Below are positions 1-11,100 of a stretch of DNA of 64,000 nucleotides, piece by piece. Position numbers and translations under genes: made by a program. Position 1 is the stretch's first letter. The number at the start of each line of letters is the position of its first letter. The stretch is from NCBI GenBank assembly GCA_949318235.1, contig OX439137.1, positions 2,535,249-2,599,248 on the forward strand. Reading direction: 5' to 3'. The DNA comes from Ecdyonurus torrentis (Eukaryota; Arthropoda; Insecta; Ephemeroptera; Heptageniidae). Under the pieces are notes generated by a model that worked only from the letters and a program-made list of their open reading frames with translations, had not been told where the DNA came from and made no database searches.

Positions 1-165
1 CAAATATTTCCCCTCTCTCGGTGCTTTAAATTTTCCCTCTTGTTTTGATTCACCTTCTGTGACATTTCATTCCTTCGCTGCTACCTCGCTGCAAAAACTA
101 CACCACCTTCTATATATATTATACATCTTGTATACATCTTGGAGCACACCAAATAATAATAATAT
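1..165. mobile_element. Family H element, truncated by window edge
   Basis: Matches the second half of the copies at 9561-9860 and 30155-30430, including TTTCCCCTCT, TTGATTCACCTTCTGTGACA and the terminal ACTACACCACCTTCTATATA end. Confidence 0.7.
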
Positions 166-272
166 ATTAATATAGAAAATATTTGCAATAAGAATAAGCA
201 ATTTCAATAATAAAAAGCAAGTCTAAGAGCTCCCTACTTTTAATCATTTTTATAAATTTATTTAGGAAAAAT

Positions 273-570
273 TATAGACCCCTTGCACATCCTTGCGCAT
301 TGCTGCCATGTTTGTGGTGCCTAATGCATTGTCCAGCATAGGGAAAACACATTTTCTCCTAATTTTTCACACAAAAAGAGTGTATTTTGAACTGAATGAA
401 TTTTTCTCATATTCTTCGAACTTATATGAAGCTAGAAATGAGGCTTTGATTGAGATTTGAAGCTTCTTTTGCTATTAAAAAAATAAACATTGTGTTTTTC
501 CTATATGCTAGCCTATGTATTCCTAACCAACAAAATGGCGTCTCTTAAATATGAGTGCAACCGGTCTATA
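273..570. mobile_element. Family A MITE, copy 1
   Basis: Starts TATAGACCCCTTGCACATCC and ends GCAACCGGTCTATA, giving an inverted TATAGACC terminus. Matching copies at 2025-2404 (reverse) and 50665-50965 share the CATTGTCCAGCATAGGGAAA block. Non-coding. Confidence 0.8.
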
Positions 571-654
571 CTTTTATTACAAACTTTCCCCGCGCAAACT
601 TTACGTCTGTTTATTGCGTGTTGTCATAAAAACACGAAAATAATAATAATAAAA

Positions 655-655
655 G

Positions 656-688
<33 letters not shown>

Positions 689-698
689 AAAAAAAAGA
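655..698 (+). repeat. A-rich simple repeat
   Basis: Almost uninterrupted A with single G interruptions. Confidence 0.9.
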
Positions 699-759
699 AA
701 AAGAAAGGATTAGCTATACCTATTATTTCAGTACTCCTTTTTTTGAGGATTCTTATGTA

Positions 760-1115
760 AGCGGATCCTCTTGTAAGTGTAAAGCATGCAAGAAAAAAAA
801 ATATCAACGAATCAATCATTTTAACTTGACCAAGTTTTGACTAAGGAGAAACAAACTTAATTTTTTTTTAAAGAACATTTCTTTGCACAATGATATAGAA
901 ACCTTAATTTTGTGCAATATTGAAACCTTTTTTTTTTTTTTTAATTTTTTTTTTTTTAATAAGTTTTAATATTGCACAAAATTTAAGTTTCTATATCTTT
1001 GTGCAAAGAAATTTTCTTTAAAAAATTTTAAGTTTTTTTCTCCTTTGTCAAAACTTGGTCAAGTTAAAATGATTGATTAATTTTTTTTTTCTTGCATGCT
1101 TTACACTTACAAGAG
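760..1115. mobile_element. Foldback element with A/T-rich loop
   Basis: Left arm begins GGATCCTCTTGTAAGTGTAA and the right arm ends TTACACTTACAAGAGGATTC. The arms, about 165 bases each, share the TTGCACAA and TTTGTGCAATATT blocks, separated by a T-rich loop at 929-958. Non-coding. Confidence 0.8.
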
Positions 1116-1228
1116 GATTCAAGTGATAGGTCGACTTCTCGATGAAACTTGCAAGGTTGGTGTATTTGGTCACAAAATACACCAACCCTGCAAGTTTGAT
1201 CGAGAAGTCGACCTATCATTTGAATCCC
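1106..1228. repeat. Near-perfect palindrome
   Basis: Left arm ATTCAAGTGATAGGTCGACT is mirrored by AGTCGACCTATCATTTGAAT at the right, with TTGGTGTATTT/AAATACACCAA near the centre. It directly abuts the preceding foldback and shares its GATTC end. Confidence 0.8.
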
Positions 1229-1735
1229 GCCCTTACTTGTTAGTGTACAATTAAGTAATATGCACATGCAGCATATGCACGCAGCAACAAGTTGCGTAAT
1301 TTTACAATATGACTACAATATACTTTTCAAATCATTTTCTGGGGTATAGTTCTACCCATACACAAAGAATATTAAATTCTTCTAAGAATCTTGTAAAATT
1401 TTTTTTATGAAAATGCATATTCTGACAACTCACATTAATAATAAAAAAAAAATAATAATAAAAATAAAAAAATTAACATTTTTTATGAATTAGTTCCTGA
1501 GATAGAAATACATATATATATTATTATTATTATTTTTCAGATTTCACTTCAAAATTCTTTAAGTGCTTCAAAACATTTAAAAAAAAAACTACATAAAATA
1601 TTGAAGTTGAGGTCTTCCAAAAAGTGAAATGCATACAATTTTTTTTTTTGTATGGGACCTAATAATTATAGCAATGTTCATATTACAGTATTATAATTTT
1701 ACGTAAAAAAAAATATATATACAATTTAGTTTTCA

Positions 1736-1755
1736 TACCCCCCCCCCCCCCCCCC
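1736..1755 (+). repeat. Poly-C tract
   Basis: Run of about 17 C within AT-rich DNA; possible assembly weak point. Confidence 0.85.
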
Positions 1756-2024
1756 TTTTCAGAATAGGGTGGGCTCTCATATTTTCGTGTTTTTCAGATA
1801 AAACTAGTCAAAAGTTTCGCGGGAAAATACGCATGCGAAATGGTCGCGCGCGGAGGGGAGTAGAGAGTTTATTGACCTTAGCGACCCTCAGACATGGAGG
1901 GGAGGAGACTTGACACGATCCGGACTCGATCGACGTCTACTCTAGACACGAATGAACATGTATAAGTTATTTTCGCGCGCCCTTTACCACCTTTTGTTAA
2001 AAAATAATAATAATTACAACAAAA

Positions 2025-2404
2025 CACTAGGAATACATAGGCCAGCATAGGAAAAACGTCATTTTTATTTTTTTAACCGCAAAAGAAAGCTTCAAGCCTC
2101 AATCAAAGACTTATTTCTTACTTCTCATAAGCTCGAAGAATATGAGAAAAATTTGATCAGTTGAAAAAAACTCTTTTTACGAGAAAAATTAGTAGAAATG
2201 ATGTTTCCCCTATGCTGGACAATAATGCTGTTCGTAAACCCTGTTCTCTTGCACCAAAAAATGGGCATTCTATTTGAATAACCATAGGCGATCGTCATTT
2301 TTGGTGCAGAGAACAGGGTTTACGAACAGCATTAATGCATTACTTCAGCATTAGGCACCACAAACATGGCGACAAAGCGCAAGGATGTGAAAGGGGTCTT
2401 ATAG
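2025..2404. mobile_element. Family A MITE, copy 2 (reverse) carrying a family B insertion
   Basis: Reverse of copy 1: TCCCCTATGCTGGACAAT, then the family B element, then ATTAGGCACCACAAACATGG and AAGGGGTCTTATA. In copy 1 the two halves are contiguous, so the insertion is later. The other end is truncated near 2025. Confidence 0.75.
2224..2334. mobile_element. Family B palindromic MITE, copy 1
   Basis: About 110 bases, with inverted termini AATGCTGTTCGTAAACCCTG and CAGGGTTTACGAACAGCATT. Inserted in a family A copy. Confidence 0.85.
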
Positions 2405-4030
2405 AGTTATAGACCCAACCTTCTAATTTTGTACAGCTACTGCTACTACAGTAAAGACACTTCTGCAGAGTTGATGAAAACAAAGATTCATCACAGTAGT
2501 CGCAAAAGATTCTCATGCATCGTAAAAAATAAAAATTAATAAAAAAAAAAATGCAATTTCTGTAGATTTAGAGCAGTATTTTTATTAAAAACTAAGTCTA
2601 AATAAACTTGCAAAAAAAAAAAAAAATAACGTGCTCTCAGCTTTTTTTTAGCGTGCCGGACCGGCGGCCTCCATTTTTATCACGAATAGACAGACGAAGA
2701 AAAAAATTTTCTATAAATTTACATAATTACATTTATATTTTGATAATAACTATGAATGCAGAACTTACCCATATTGTTCTCGGTCTAAAGCACAGCAATC
2801 AAAATATACACTAATAATGTTACACAAGACAAAATACAATATTTTTACGCGAGACTTCCCACACTCCGACCGTCCACAACTGTTCAAGAATCAGAATGAC
2901 GGTTCACACGGGGTAGTTTTCTCGAGTACTCGAGTTTTCTGATGCAGTATGCAATGCGCGCCAAAACCGGCCAAAGCCATGATAAATACGTACGCTGATT
3001 GGCTAGAACTCACGGTATGGCGGTAAAAGAGGACTTATCATCAGATATTGTCAAGTTTGAACGATCACTCTTAAATAATAAACAAATTTAACAGATTACA
3101 AACGTCCACAGATCGTTAAGTATGTAATTCTTACTTAAAATATAAATTAATTTTGCACCAACAAGCGATGTAGTACGAGAAAATAGTAAAATATGACAGG
3201 AAAATGAAAATGTGAGCGCTGATAGATTAGCGCTGATTGGCTAACGCAGTAAATGACGTCAGCGCGGCTACTTTTGGTTTGGTTGGAGAACCTAGGATCT
3301 TGAGAAATCGCTATGAGAGCCCAGAAAGTACACCATATTAACATCAAGTTTAATGTTTTTTTTATGTAATCAGTTGTTATAATTATATTATAATACGTTA
3401 CAAATATAGGAAAGTAAAATTTATCAAAAGCAACACGCAAAAAGGCACATAAAATCAAAGTATCGTCATATTATAAAACAAAAAACAAAAATGATATGCT
3501 TCAATTAAATATGTGGGAAAAAAATGCATTTTACATAAACGATTCATTTATTTTAATTATAGTACGTCCCATTAGATATATTATAATTATTATGTCTGAT
3601 TAAGACAATTTAGGATAGAATTAAAACAGTACAACTGAAAAATAATAATACAAAAAAATTATTTTTTTCCCCTTCTCATTCTCATACTGCACAAGTCACG
3701 TATATGTATCACTTATGTGAAAATTAACGATAAACCTGTCGGTTATATAACGCATTCTATAACGGTAATGTTTACGGCGTGCACGGTCATGTCATATTAT
3801 TTTTTTAATTAATTTAAACATCGATTTGTGTAACGAAATTTCTTACAATTATTTCATATAATATTATTTTGCTAAAATAATAATAATCTCTAATGATAGG
3901 GGCTTAGAATTAGGGTAGTGAAAATTTTAAATTGTTTTGCATGACGGAAAAAAAAATTGAAGAGGGTGCATTATATTGAGCAACAAATTTAGAAATTTAT
4001 TTGACCAATTTGGTTACTGTTGGATGCTCC
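2405..4030. other. AT-rich stretch with no recognised gene
   Basis: I see no exon with matching protein or splice signals. A less AT-rich patch (2640-3300) contains two GCTGATTGGCTA motifs (about 2994 and 3232), also seen in family G repeats, and one TGACGTCA near 3254. Confidence 0.5.
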
Positions 4031-4034
4031 AATT

Positions 4035-4515
4035 GCTTGCAATGAGGAAGGTGAATTCTATTTAGCCCCCATACTTTTTATGACATTTTTGAAACGAGCG
4101 TTACAAATGTTTGAGGCGACATTTTTTCTTAGAACGATTGGAGCATATATGGTAAGTATTTTTAATTAATTTTTGAAAATTGACCTAAAAAGCCTGTGAC
4201 GTCATCAATCGGGCATTTATTTTGAAAAGTATTGACCGTAGAAAGTTCAGTAGCCAGTGTTTTGAAATCCTGAGGCCGAGCTGATTTCATTAAACTGGTT
4301 ACTGAGCCTCGAACGACTATAGTATTTGCCGAGAAAAAAGTGGAATGATGACGTCACAGGCTTTCTAGACTGATTTTCAAAAATTAATTAAAAATACTTC
4401 GCATGCTCCAATCATCATAAGAAAAAATAACGCCTCAAACTTTTTTAAAGCTCTTTCCAAAAATATCAAACACAAACTCAAAAAAACATTAATTCACCTT
4501 CCTCATTGTTGGTTG
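4035..4515. mobile_element. Family D foldback element, copy 1
   Basis: The left arm (GAGGAAGGTGAATT ... TTTTTAATTAATTTTTGAAAA ... CCTGTGACGTCATC) is mirrored on the right by GATGACGTCACAGG ... AATTCACCTTCCTC. Arms are about 165 bases with a 130-base loop. A related copy is at 49965-50240. Confidence 0.75.
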
Positions 4516-4749
4516 TGGTCCAATTATGACAATATAATGTATGATATACATCACATCACTGTCACATATTGAAAAGTCATTACAAACTCGGAGAAAAACT
4601 ATACAATGATAACAGAGGATGACAAAGTTTTTCTCCAAATCTATAATGACTGATGAAGGCAAACCACACTCCATTTTTCTATTGGAGTTTAATGCCAAAA
4701 CCTGTCTAATTAGTTTTGTTGTTGTCTGTGCTAGCAAGATTTTCACCAT

Positions 4750-4945
4750 GCAGTTTTTACGAACATCATTATGAATAATGTAATCATTCATGAAAGGAAC
4801 GGATAGAGGAAACCAGCAAAAGGGCTTATGGGAAAGCCTTTTTGCTGGTATGAAACATTCTTAACTATGGGAAAGCCCTTTTGCTGGTTTCCTCTATCCG
4901 TTCCTTTCATGAAACATTACATTATTCATAATGATGTTCGTAAAA
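4750..4945. repeat. Palindrome with embedded 35 bp duplication
   Basis: TTTTTACGAACATCATTATG at the left is mirrored by CATAATGATGTTCGTAAAAA at the right. The segment GGATAGAGGAAACCAGCAAA is inverted at 4862-4900. An extra copy of the GGGAAAGCC(C/T)TTTTGCTGG block lies in the loop. Confidence 0.75.
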
Positions 4946-5052
4946 AACTGTTTTTCATCCCCTAAACCACAAAAAAACACATCAACTAATGTTTTTTAAA
5001 AGGCATTGCACATTTTTTGTAGCAAGGAAACAGGGTTTACGATAACATCATC
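4930..5052. mobile_element. Family B-related MITE, copy 2
   Basis: Starts ATGATGTTCGTAAAAAACTG and ends CAGGGTTTACGATAACATCA, overlapping the preceding palindrome. Closest to 12082-12208. Confidence 0.7.
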
Positions 5053-5124
5053 CATGCATATTTAGTTACATAGTAGTTAGTCTATGTATATAGTTAAGGG
5101 TTAAGGTTATTAGTAGATACTTAC

Positions 5125-5269
5125 AAAAGAGTGCTGAATTTGAATGTATGAACAGCAGAAACACAGCAGTCCAAGCATCTTCTTTACTGAATTCTCCTTT
5201 AGTTAGCCTCCCAAATCCAGCTTTAATTAACATCTCCAGTTCCTTGTTGTTCACATTACTGCTGGACCG
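5125..5269 (-). CDS. Possible exon of an unidentified gene
   Basis: An open minus-strand segment codes RSSSNVNNKELEMLIKAGFG then RLTKGEFSKEDAWTAVFLLF and IHSNSALF, ending at a strong TTTT|GTAAGT donor (5124-5119). Composition looks like real protein: amphipathic, low in low-complexity residues. The upstream CCAGCAG could be an acceptor, but its polypyrimidine tract is weak. I do not recognise the family. It could be an exon of a gene downstream of DEAF1, a decayed pseudogene or chance. Confidence 0.3.
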
Positions 5270-6140
5270 TTAATGATTCTCTTGTATCAACATTTCACTA
5301 ACTAATATATGCAAGAGAATTATATATACATTATATATATTTTTTCTTTTTCCATTTAGCCACACATGAATCACATATTACAGAGTCACTATTCACCACC
5401 AATATCTGTGCTTGCTTCACTCACTGCTACTTTAAAGATAACTGATAAAAGTTGTACTTAATTGGTTAAAACAGTTCATCACTATCACTCAACAAAAACT
5501 TTCTGTATAATGACCTCCACTCAGGACCTGAGAAAGATCCAAACACTTCACTATATTGTTGACTGATAACACTGCACTAGGAACTAGGAACTACCCAGGA
5601 TCTCAGGGTGCGTACTGTATTCCGATGTGAGCGTTGTGCAGTACTGTGGCAATACAGTACGACTTCTGAGCAATTTGGATACTTTGCGCTAGCAAATACG
5701 GTATGCCCGACCTCTGTGAGCCGCCTCACTTATTCACTTTTAGAAGCCAGCAGAGGTTCTTAGCATCAGCTGTTGTCCGTTCAGGTCTCTTCGGTAAACG
5801 CTGTGAAGCGCTGAGAGGTGTTATGGTATATTTTGTCAGTATTTTCAGCGCTTGCAACTGTATAAGGTACACGCCCTCAGTGACTCAGAATCAATTAGGG
5901 GGAGAGGTACACCTTGAAAAGAAATCATCCAATCAGAGATTTTTCTATTTCAGGTCATTTGCAGCAAAAAGAGAAGAAAAAAAAGTTTCAAGGTCAATGG
6001 ACTTTTGGCCAAAAGAGCAGCACAACGATGACTTCTTCTTCCACAGAAGATTGTCCAATTACAACTCCTCCATGGGGTGTCATTAGTCACTAGGCACAAC
6101 TTCTTATATAAATATAGTGGCTTCTGCAACACAAAGTTAA
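5270..6140. other. Less AT-rich stretch with no assigned gene
   Basis: A 37-codon minus-strand frame (5466-5576) reads QQYSEVFGSFSGPEWRSLYR but is bounded by stops and has no clear splice sites. A small hairpin GTACTGTATT/AATACAGTAC lies at 5612-5660. A TATTTATATAAG motif (minus, near 6100) is TATA-like. Not enough to call a gene or promoter. Confidence 0.3.
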
Positions 6141-6154
6141 AAAAAAATATATAT

Positions 6155-7346
6155 ACAGGGTGTTTTTTTAAAAGCGCGCATTTTAAAACGCTAATTAAAA
6201 TATGAAAAAATAAAATAAAATTAACTTTTTATATATCATTTTGTAGCCAAGGGTTAGACATTTTTAAAACTGTTCTTAGAAATAAAATTGAGTGACCAGT
6301 TTTCTTGCACCGAGCGTTAACGTAAAAATGTGCTATTTTTTTTTCCAAACGTCTTTTTTTCTGCAAAAATGATCAGAAATTTGCTTTTTTAAGTATCCTT
6401 TATTAACAATTAATGGAGTCTGTTGGCATAAATAAGATACCTATAGCACTCTAAGCATGTTCTGTGATAAAAATTGAAGTATTGGGCCACATTAGTATCA
6501 GGGTTAAGGTGAAAACATATGCGTTAAACATGGCTAAATTTGCCAACATTTCCTCTAATTTGAGAATTTTGTTTAATGATTTAACGAAATTTTTAGTTTC
6601 TCTATAATGGCTTTGCGCTCACAGTTTTCTTTCAAATCTAAGTAATGTTTAGTTTAATTATTTAAAAAAAAATCAATATGATTCAAGATGCAAAGAATTA
6701 ATGAATGCAGCAAAAACCAAATGAAATGTGCGGATTTCCATACATGAACCAACTTTTACAGAAAGAGATGCAAATTAAATGTTTCCATTCTTTAAAATGA
6801 AATGTTTAAAGTTTTAATCATCAAAGCAACCCAGTTTGTAAGAATTGACAGAAAATGAAAGTTACAAATAATGTTATGAAAATTAAAGTTCATACAAAAT
6901 CGTAAAAAAAAAAAAAAAAAAAAAAAGTTTGATTTAAGAGAATTTTTTAAATCAAATTTAGCACTGTTTAACGCAAAAGTTTTCACCGTAACCCTGATAC
7001 CAATGTGGCTCCATCCTTCCATTTTTATTACAGAACATGTTTAGAGTGCTATAGAAATCTTATTTATGCCAACAGACTCCATTAATTGTTAATAAAGGAT
7101 AGCTAAAAAAGCAAATTTCTAATCATTTTTGCAGAAAAAAAGACGTTTGGAAAAAAAAAATAGCACATTTTTACGTTGACGCTCGGTGCAAGAAAACCGG
7201 TCACTAAATTTTATTTCTAAGAACAGTTTAAAAAATGTCTAACCCTTGGCTACAAAATGATATATAAAAAGTTTATTTTATTTTATTTCTTCATATTTTA
7301 TTTTGCGTTTTAAAATGCGCGCTTTTAAAAAAACACCCTGTATATA
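6155..7346. mobile_element. Long-arm foldback transposon
   Basis: About 1.19 kb. It begins ACAGGGTGTTTTTTTAAAAG and ends in the reverse complement CTTTTAAAAAAACACCCTGT. Both arms run about 400 bases, sharing AAGACGTTTGG, TTATGCCAACAGACTCCATT and the GTATCAGGGTTA segment. Flanks are TA-rich. No transposase frame is visible, so it is non-autonomous. Confidence 0.85.
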
Positions 7347-7639
7347 CCAGTAAATTTTTTTTTCAGAAGTAAATCAACAACTTACCTCAATCAATTAATA
7401 TATTTATATTTAAATTATGCCAAATATATATATTTTTTAATTGATTTGTCTTAATCAAATTTTAATTAAACAAAGAGGGGATGACTCATCCACTTATTTG
7501 GTGCAGAAATTGTAAACACAGTATCTTTATATTTTCACAATAATTATTTCTATGTTATTTATATATCCTGCAAAAACAAATACTATACCCTACTATAACT
7601 TTCAAATAACATTGAAAAAAAATATATATACTAAGTAAA

Positions 7640-7770
7640 TTCCGAGTTTTGAAATATCACAAAAGACCCAGAAAATGACCATTTCGCACAAAATCAAATT
7701 GACTTGCTTATATTGAAGTTTGCTGCGGATCCAACTGTGCATTTCACAAAATCGAGAGTTTACTGTATTA
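7640..7770. repeat. Copy of a repeat also at 35735-35835
   Basis: Both carry CCCAGAAAATG, CAACTGTGCATTTCACAAAA-like and TTGAGAG blocks with GCTGCGGATCC in the first copy. The family is not named. Confidence 0.5.
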
Positions 7771-7837
7771 TATTTTTATTTTTAAACATGTTTCTAATTT
7801 GGCTTAAATTTTTTTTTTTTTTTTTTTACATGTTATC

Positions 7838-8038
7838 TTTAAATGGAGGTTATCGGTTTAGCGCGCGGGGAGACGCGGGGAAAGCTAATAGTGTTGTTCG
7901 TAAACCCTGTTCTCTGCTCCTAAAATGACGATCGCCTTTGGTTATTCAAATGGGATGTGTATTTTTTGGTGTAACAGAACAGGGTTTACAAACAGCATTA
8001 ATGGTCCCTAATTTAACATTACGCTTATGGGGAAAAAC

Positions 8039-8083
<45 letters not shown>

Positions 8084-8217
8084 GATTTTTGAGAAAACTA
8101 CTCCACTGATTTCGGAGAAATTTAAATGAGAAATACTAGACATAATTTTACGTGTTTTAAGCCATAGTCATTTTTAGGCATTTTTTTTTTTTTTTTTTTA
8201 AACCGATAACCTCCATT
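7838..8217. mobile_element. Family E element, copy 1, with nested family B
   Basis: Inverted termini AATGGAGGTTATCGGTTTA and AAACCGATAACCTCCATT. Body shares CGCGGGGAAAGCTAA, AATTTAACATTACGCTTATG and the GAGAAAACTACTCCA block with copies at 20140-20438, 24380-24650, 24840-24932 and 52697-52915. A family B element sits at 7890-8001. Confidence 0.85.
7890..8001. mobile_element. Family B palindromic MITE, copy 3
   Basis: Starts TGTTGTTCGTAAACCCTGTT and ends AACAGGGTTTACAAACAGCA, inside family E copy 1. Confidence 0.85.
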
Positions 8218-8219
8218 GG

Positions 8220-8930
8220 AAGACAGTAACTTAAATAATTGTTGGTGTAATTGACATAACTAAACTATTGAGTAACATTTCATCTTTACTTCATGTTAAT
8301 TCTATATTCCAATACCATTCTGATTGTGAGATATTAGCCAGTCAACTACTCCCTCAAGTTATCAATTTTTTAACAGCTTATGTTAAAGGTTGCAAAATTA
8401 AAACAATGATACAAAACAAGGTTCACTTCAATAATAATTATCACCTTTTTTTTTTTCTTATCTATTTCTAAATTTAATTTTATCAAAAGTTAGTTTAAAA
8501 AAATTTCAAAGCATGCAACCTTTATCCATAAATTCTGAAGTTAAAACATTATTTGTAAATCAAAATCACATTTGAAATAAAATTCTTAAATGTATATTTA
8601 TATAGTAAGCAGTGCAAATATTACATAAATTATATTTATATTAATATACATAAAAATAAATGGATAAAATTAAAAGTAATAAGTTTTGTTTTCAAAAAGG
8701 GTTGAAAATAATGATAATAATACAATACAGCAGAGAGTAGGAAAATTATACAATTAATCCTTCAATTTTGTATTTTACTACTTACCAATAATTACAGTAC
8801 ATACATAGGACCACGATAATATATTTTACCAGTCTAAAACTCTAAGATAAATTTGTAATGTTATTCTTATAACAGATTTCAGCTAGATTTCATGTTAAAA
8901 TTTATTATTGCGGTCTAATCATAAGTGACA
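8220..8930. other. AT-rich stretch, nothing recognised
   Basis: A 67-codon plus-strand frame at 8268-8471 has no family resemblance and no splice context. I see no other structure. Confidence 0.4.
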
Positions 8931-8935
8931 TGTAC

Positions 8936-9042
8936 AGCTATGGCCAAAAGTTTGAGAACTATTTGTATAGGCAACCACACTATGTAATCTTTATGGGAAA
9001 ACACAGCGGACATGTTCTTAAACTTTTGGCCAGAGCTGTACA
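8936..9042. mobile_element. Family F MITE, copy 1 (Tc1/mariner-like ends)
   Basis: About 105 bases with inverted ends GTACAGCTATGGCCAAAAGT and ACTTTTGGCCAGAGCTGTAC. Ends and the TA target (seen at 16391) suit the Tc1/mariner superfamily; this is inference. Confidence 0.85.
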
Positions 9043-9244
9043 ATATCGCCTATATTGTGTTTACAGCTATGAATAGCATGAGGAGGAAAAGGGGGTGGAG
9101 GTGCTTATGGCTAAGCAAGTGTGCTAGTGCGCAGCAATAATCCGCAATTTATTTTTCAGCCTTTTCAGTTTTTTTCCCACCCCTTTCATTCAAAATTTTT
9201 TAATCTGCCAGTAAGAATTGACTTTTTTAATATAAAAAGACTAT

Positions 9245-9275
9245 TTAATAAAAAAAAAAAAAAAAAAAAAAAAAC
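9245..9275 (+). repeat. Poly-A tract
   Basis: Long A run in AT-rich DNA; no element attached. Confidence 0.85.
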
Positions 9276-9560
9276 TGACCTTGGATTATATTGGTAATTT
9301 CTCTAATACAAGACAACAACAAAAGGGTCACAAAGTACTTTGTTTGCTCTATATCCTTTCCTTTATTCTATTTAAATATATAAGAAATCAAAAATTAGAA
9401 TTCTAAACATATAAATTTTAATAACCAACATTGTTCCAAATTGATTTAAATCAATTAAAAAAAAAACAAAAAAAAAAAACTATTATATTCTGTAGCAACT
9501 TTAATAATTTTGCTTTCATCCCACCCAAAATTATACATTACATTTCAATCTAATTTCTTC

Positions 9561-9862
9561 AAACTAGGCAAGATGTATATATAAAAGGTGGTATAATTTG
9601 CTCTTTTACTGTCGTCAGAACTCGGTTTCCTTCGTAAAACTTGTAATTTTGACATACGTCATACAAGGTGACTGTAAACAGAGCCACGTGGTCTCTCAGG
9701 TACAATACATTATGTACCTGAAAGAGGAGGAGGAGGGACACAACATTTCCACTCTTTCAGCGCTAAATTTCCCCTCGTTTTAATTCACCTCCTGTGAAGT
9801 TTCATACCTGATGCTACCTAGGAAAACTACACCATCTTCTATACAAATACATCTTGAAACTA
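9561..9862. mobile_element. Family H element, copy 2
   Basis: Starts TAGGCAAGATGTATATATAA and ends ACACCATCTTCTATACAAAT ACATCTTG, so AAGATGTAT-type ends are inverted. The GAGCCACGTGGTCTCTCAGG block holds an E-box palindrome. It matches 30155-30430 over most of its length. Confidence 0.8.
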
Positions 9863-10039
9863 GGTTATTATTCTTTCCTAATTTTAAGAACAACAAGCTA
9901 GAACATATTATAATTGTAATATGTAAAATGAAATCTAAAATATTTGTGCTAATTTTTCTGTTCATATTATTTATTACAATTAATTTCATTACATTTTTAT
10001 TCAAAAGGTTGGTATCTAACATATTGACTATCTTGATGA

Positions 10040-10306
10040 ATATTGGTTCCACAGTAGATGGTACAGTAGTCCATCTCCTGTAACGGGAAGGCCAGATCGG
10101 TTCCACGCGCCACCTACATGAAGTCACACAGGAAATATGCGTTTTTGCAGTGTGCACACAGGAGATAAATAACAGCCTACGATGCACGTACTGCGCACGC
10201 ACCTTGCAAAAATGCATACTTCTTTGTGACTTGCTATAGGTGGCGCACTAGTAACCGATCTGACATTCCCGCTATAGGAGATGGACTACTGTACCATCTA
10301 CTGTGT
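10040..10306. mobile_element. Palindromic MITE with CAGTAGATGGTACAG ends
   Basis: Inverted ends CAGTAGATGGTACAGTAGTC and GACTACTGTACCATCTACTG. Arms share AGATCGGTT, GCGCCACCTA and GCATTTTTGCA-type blocks. Single copy in the window; the overlapping 145-codon minus-strand frame is a by-product of the palindrome. Confidence 0.8.
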
Positions 10307-10558
10307 ATTGGTTTATAATGCAGGATTTTACATTACATGGTTTTACTATCATAAAAAGTTATTATATTTATGTAGAAACTTTACCTATTTTCTGCTTAAA
10401 TAAGTTTGATTGATTGGTCAAGCAGTATTTCAAGCAGGTACAGTACTGTGATTTAATTTAAAAAAAAAAAAAAACAAAAAAAAAAAAACATTTTCCAAGG
10501 TATTTAAGAAGTTTAGGTAATCTACAAGTATGCCAAAAACAATGCCTTTCCTGCCAAA

Positions 10559-10680
10559 AGCTGCATCAAGAGTGCTAAACCAATCAGAGAGCGTGCTATA
10601 AACCTACCAGCCAATCACAGTTGACTTTACATAGTTAATTACACTTCATCCCCTCAAATTAGTATTGGGAGAACTGTAGA
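10559..10680. repeat. Family I repeat, copy 1
   Basis: Shares GTGCTAAACCAATCAGAGAG, AGCCAATCACAGTTGACTTT and ATTGGGAGAA blocks with 62862-62983 in the same orientation. Confidence 0.75.
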
Positions 10681-10885
10681 TAAATATCTTAGCCTTAAGT
10701 CAAAACAATAAAAATTTAGATATTTAATTTGGTTCAGTTTTTGAATGTCAAGAAAAGAGTTGAAAATAAGCTCATTATTTAATTTCTTTCCTTCACATTT
10801 AAAAATTTGAACCAAATAAAATACTGTATCTCATATTTTTAGTGTTTTGACTTTAAACCAAGATGTTTATCTACACAATCCACTG
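10668..10885. repeat. Imperfect palindrome
   Basis: TAGATAAATATCTTAGCCTT at the left faces AAACCAAGATGTTTATCTAC at the right; AATTTGGTTCA and TGAACCAAAT pair internally. Confidence 0.6.
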
Positions 10886-11100
10886 GTTTAACCTGATCAC
10901 GATGGCGCCCTCTACATACTCTATGCTCAGCCCGGCCCGATTAAAGTGCTAGCGCAAAGCGTCAGAACATAATATTACATATGTCGGAGCGAGAGCCCTG
11001 AGGTATTAATGTATTTTCAATACATTTCAATTTCATTTCCCCTAGCTGCCATAAAGCGTTCCAAAATAAAAATTTTAATTTAAAATTTAGTTAATTACTT
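10886..11100. other. Stretch with no recognised feature
   Basis: A short mixed-composition patch (10890-11010) includes CACGATGGCGCC; otherwise AT-rich. Nothing assigned. Confidence 0.35.

Noticed and set aside
5703..6086. Plus-strand 127-codon frame
   Set aside because: Mixed low-complexity sequence with no family resemblance or splice support.
9780..10217. Minus-strand 145-codon frame, the longest in the window
   Set aside because: Spans two inverted-repeat elements; composition is that of repeats.
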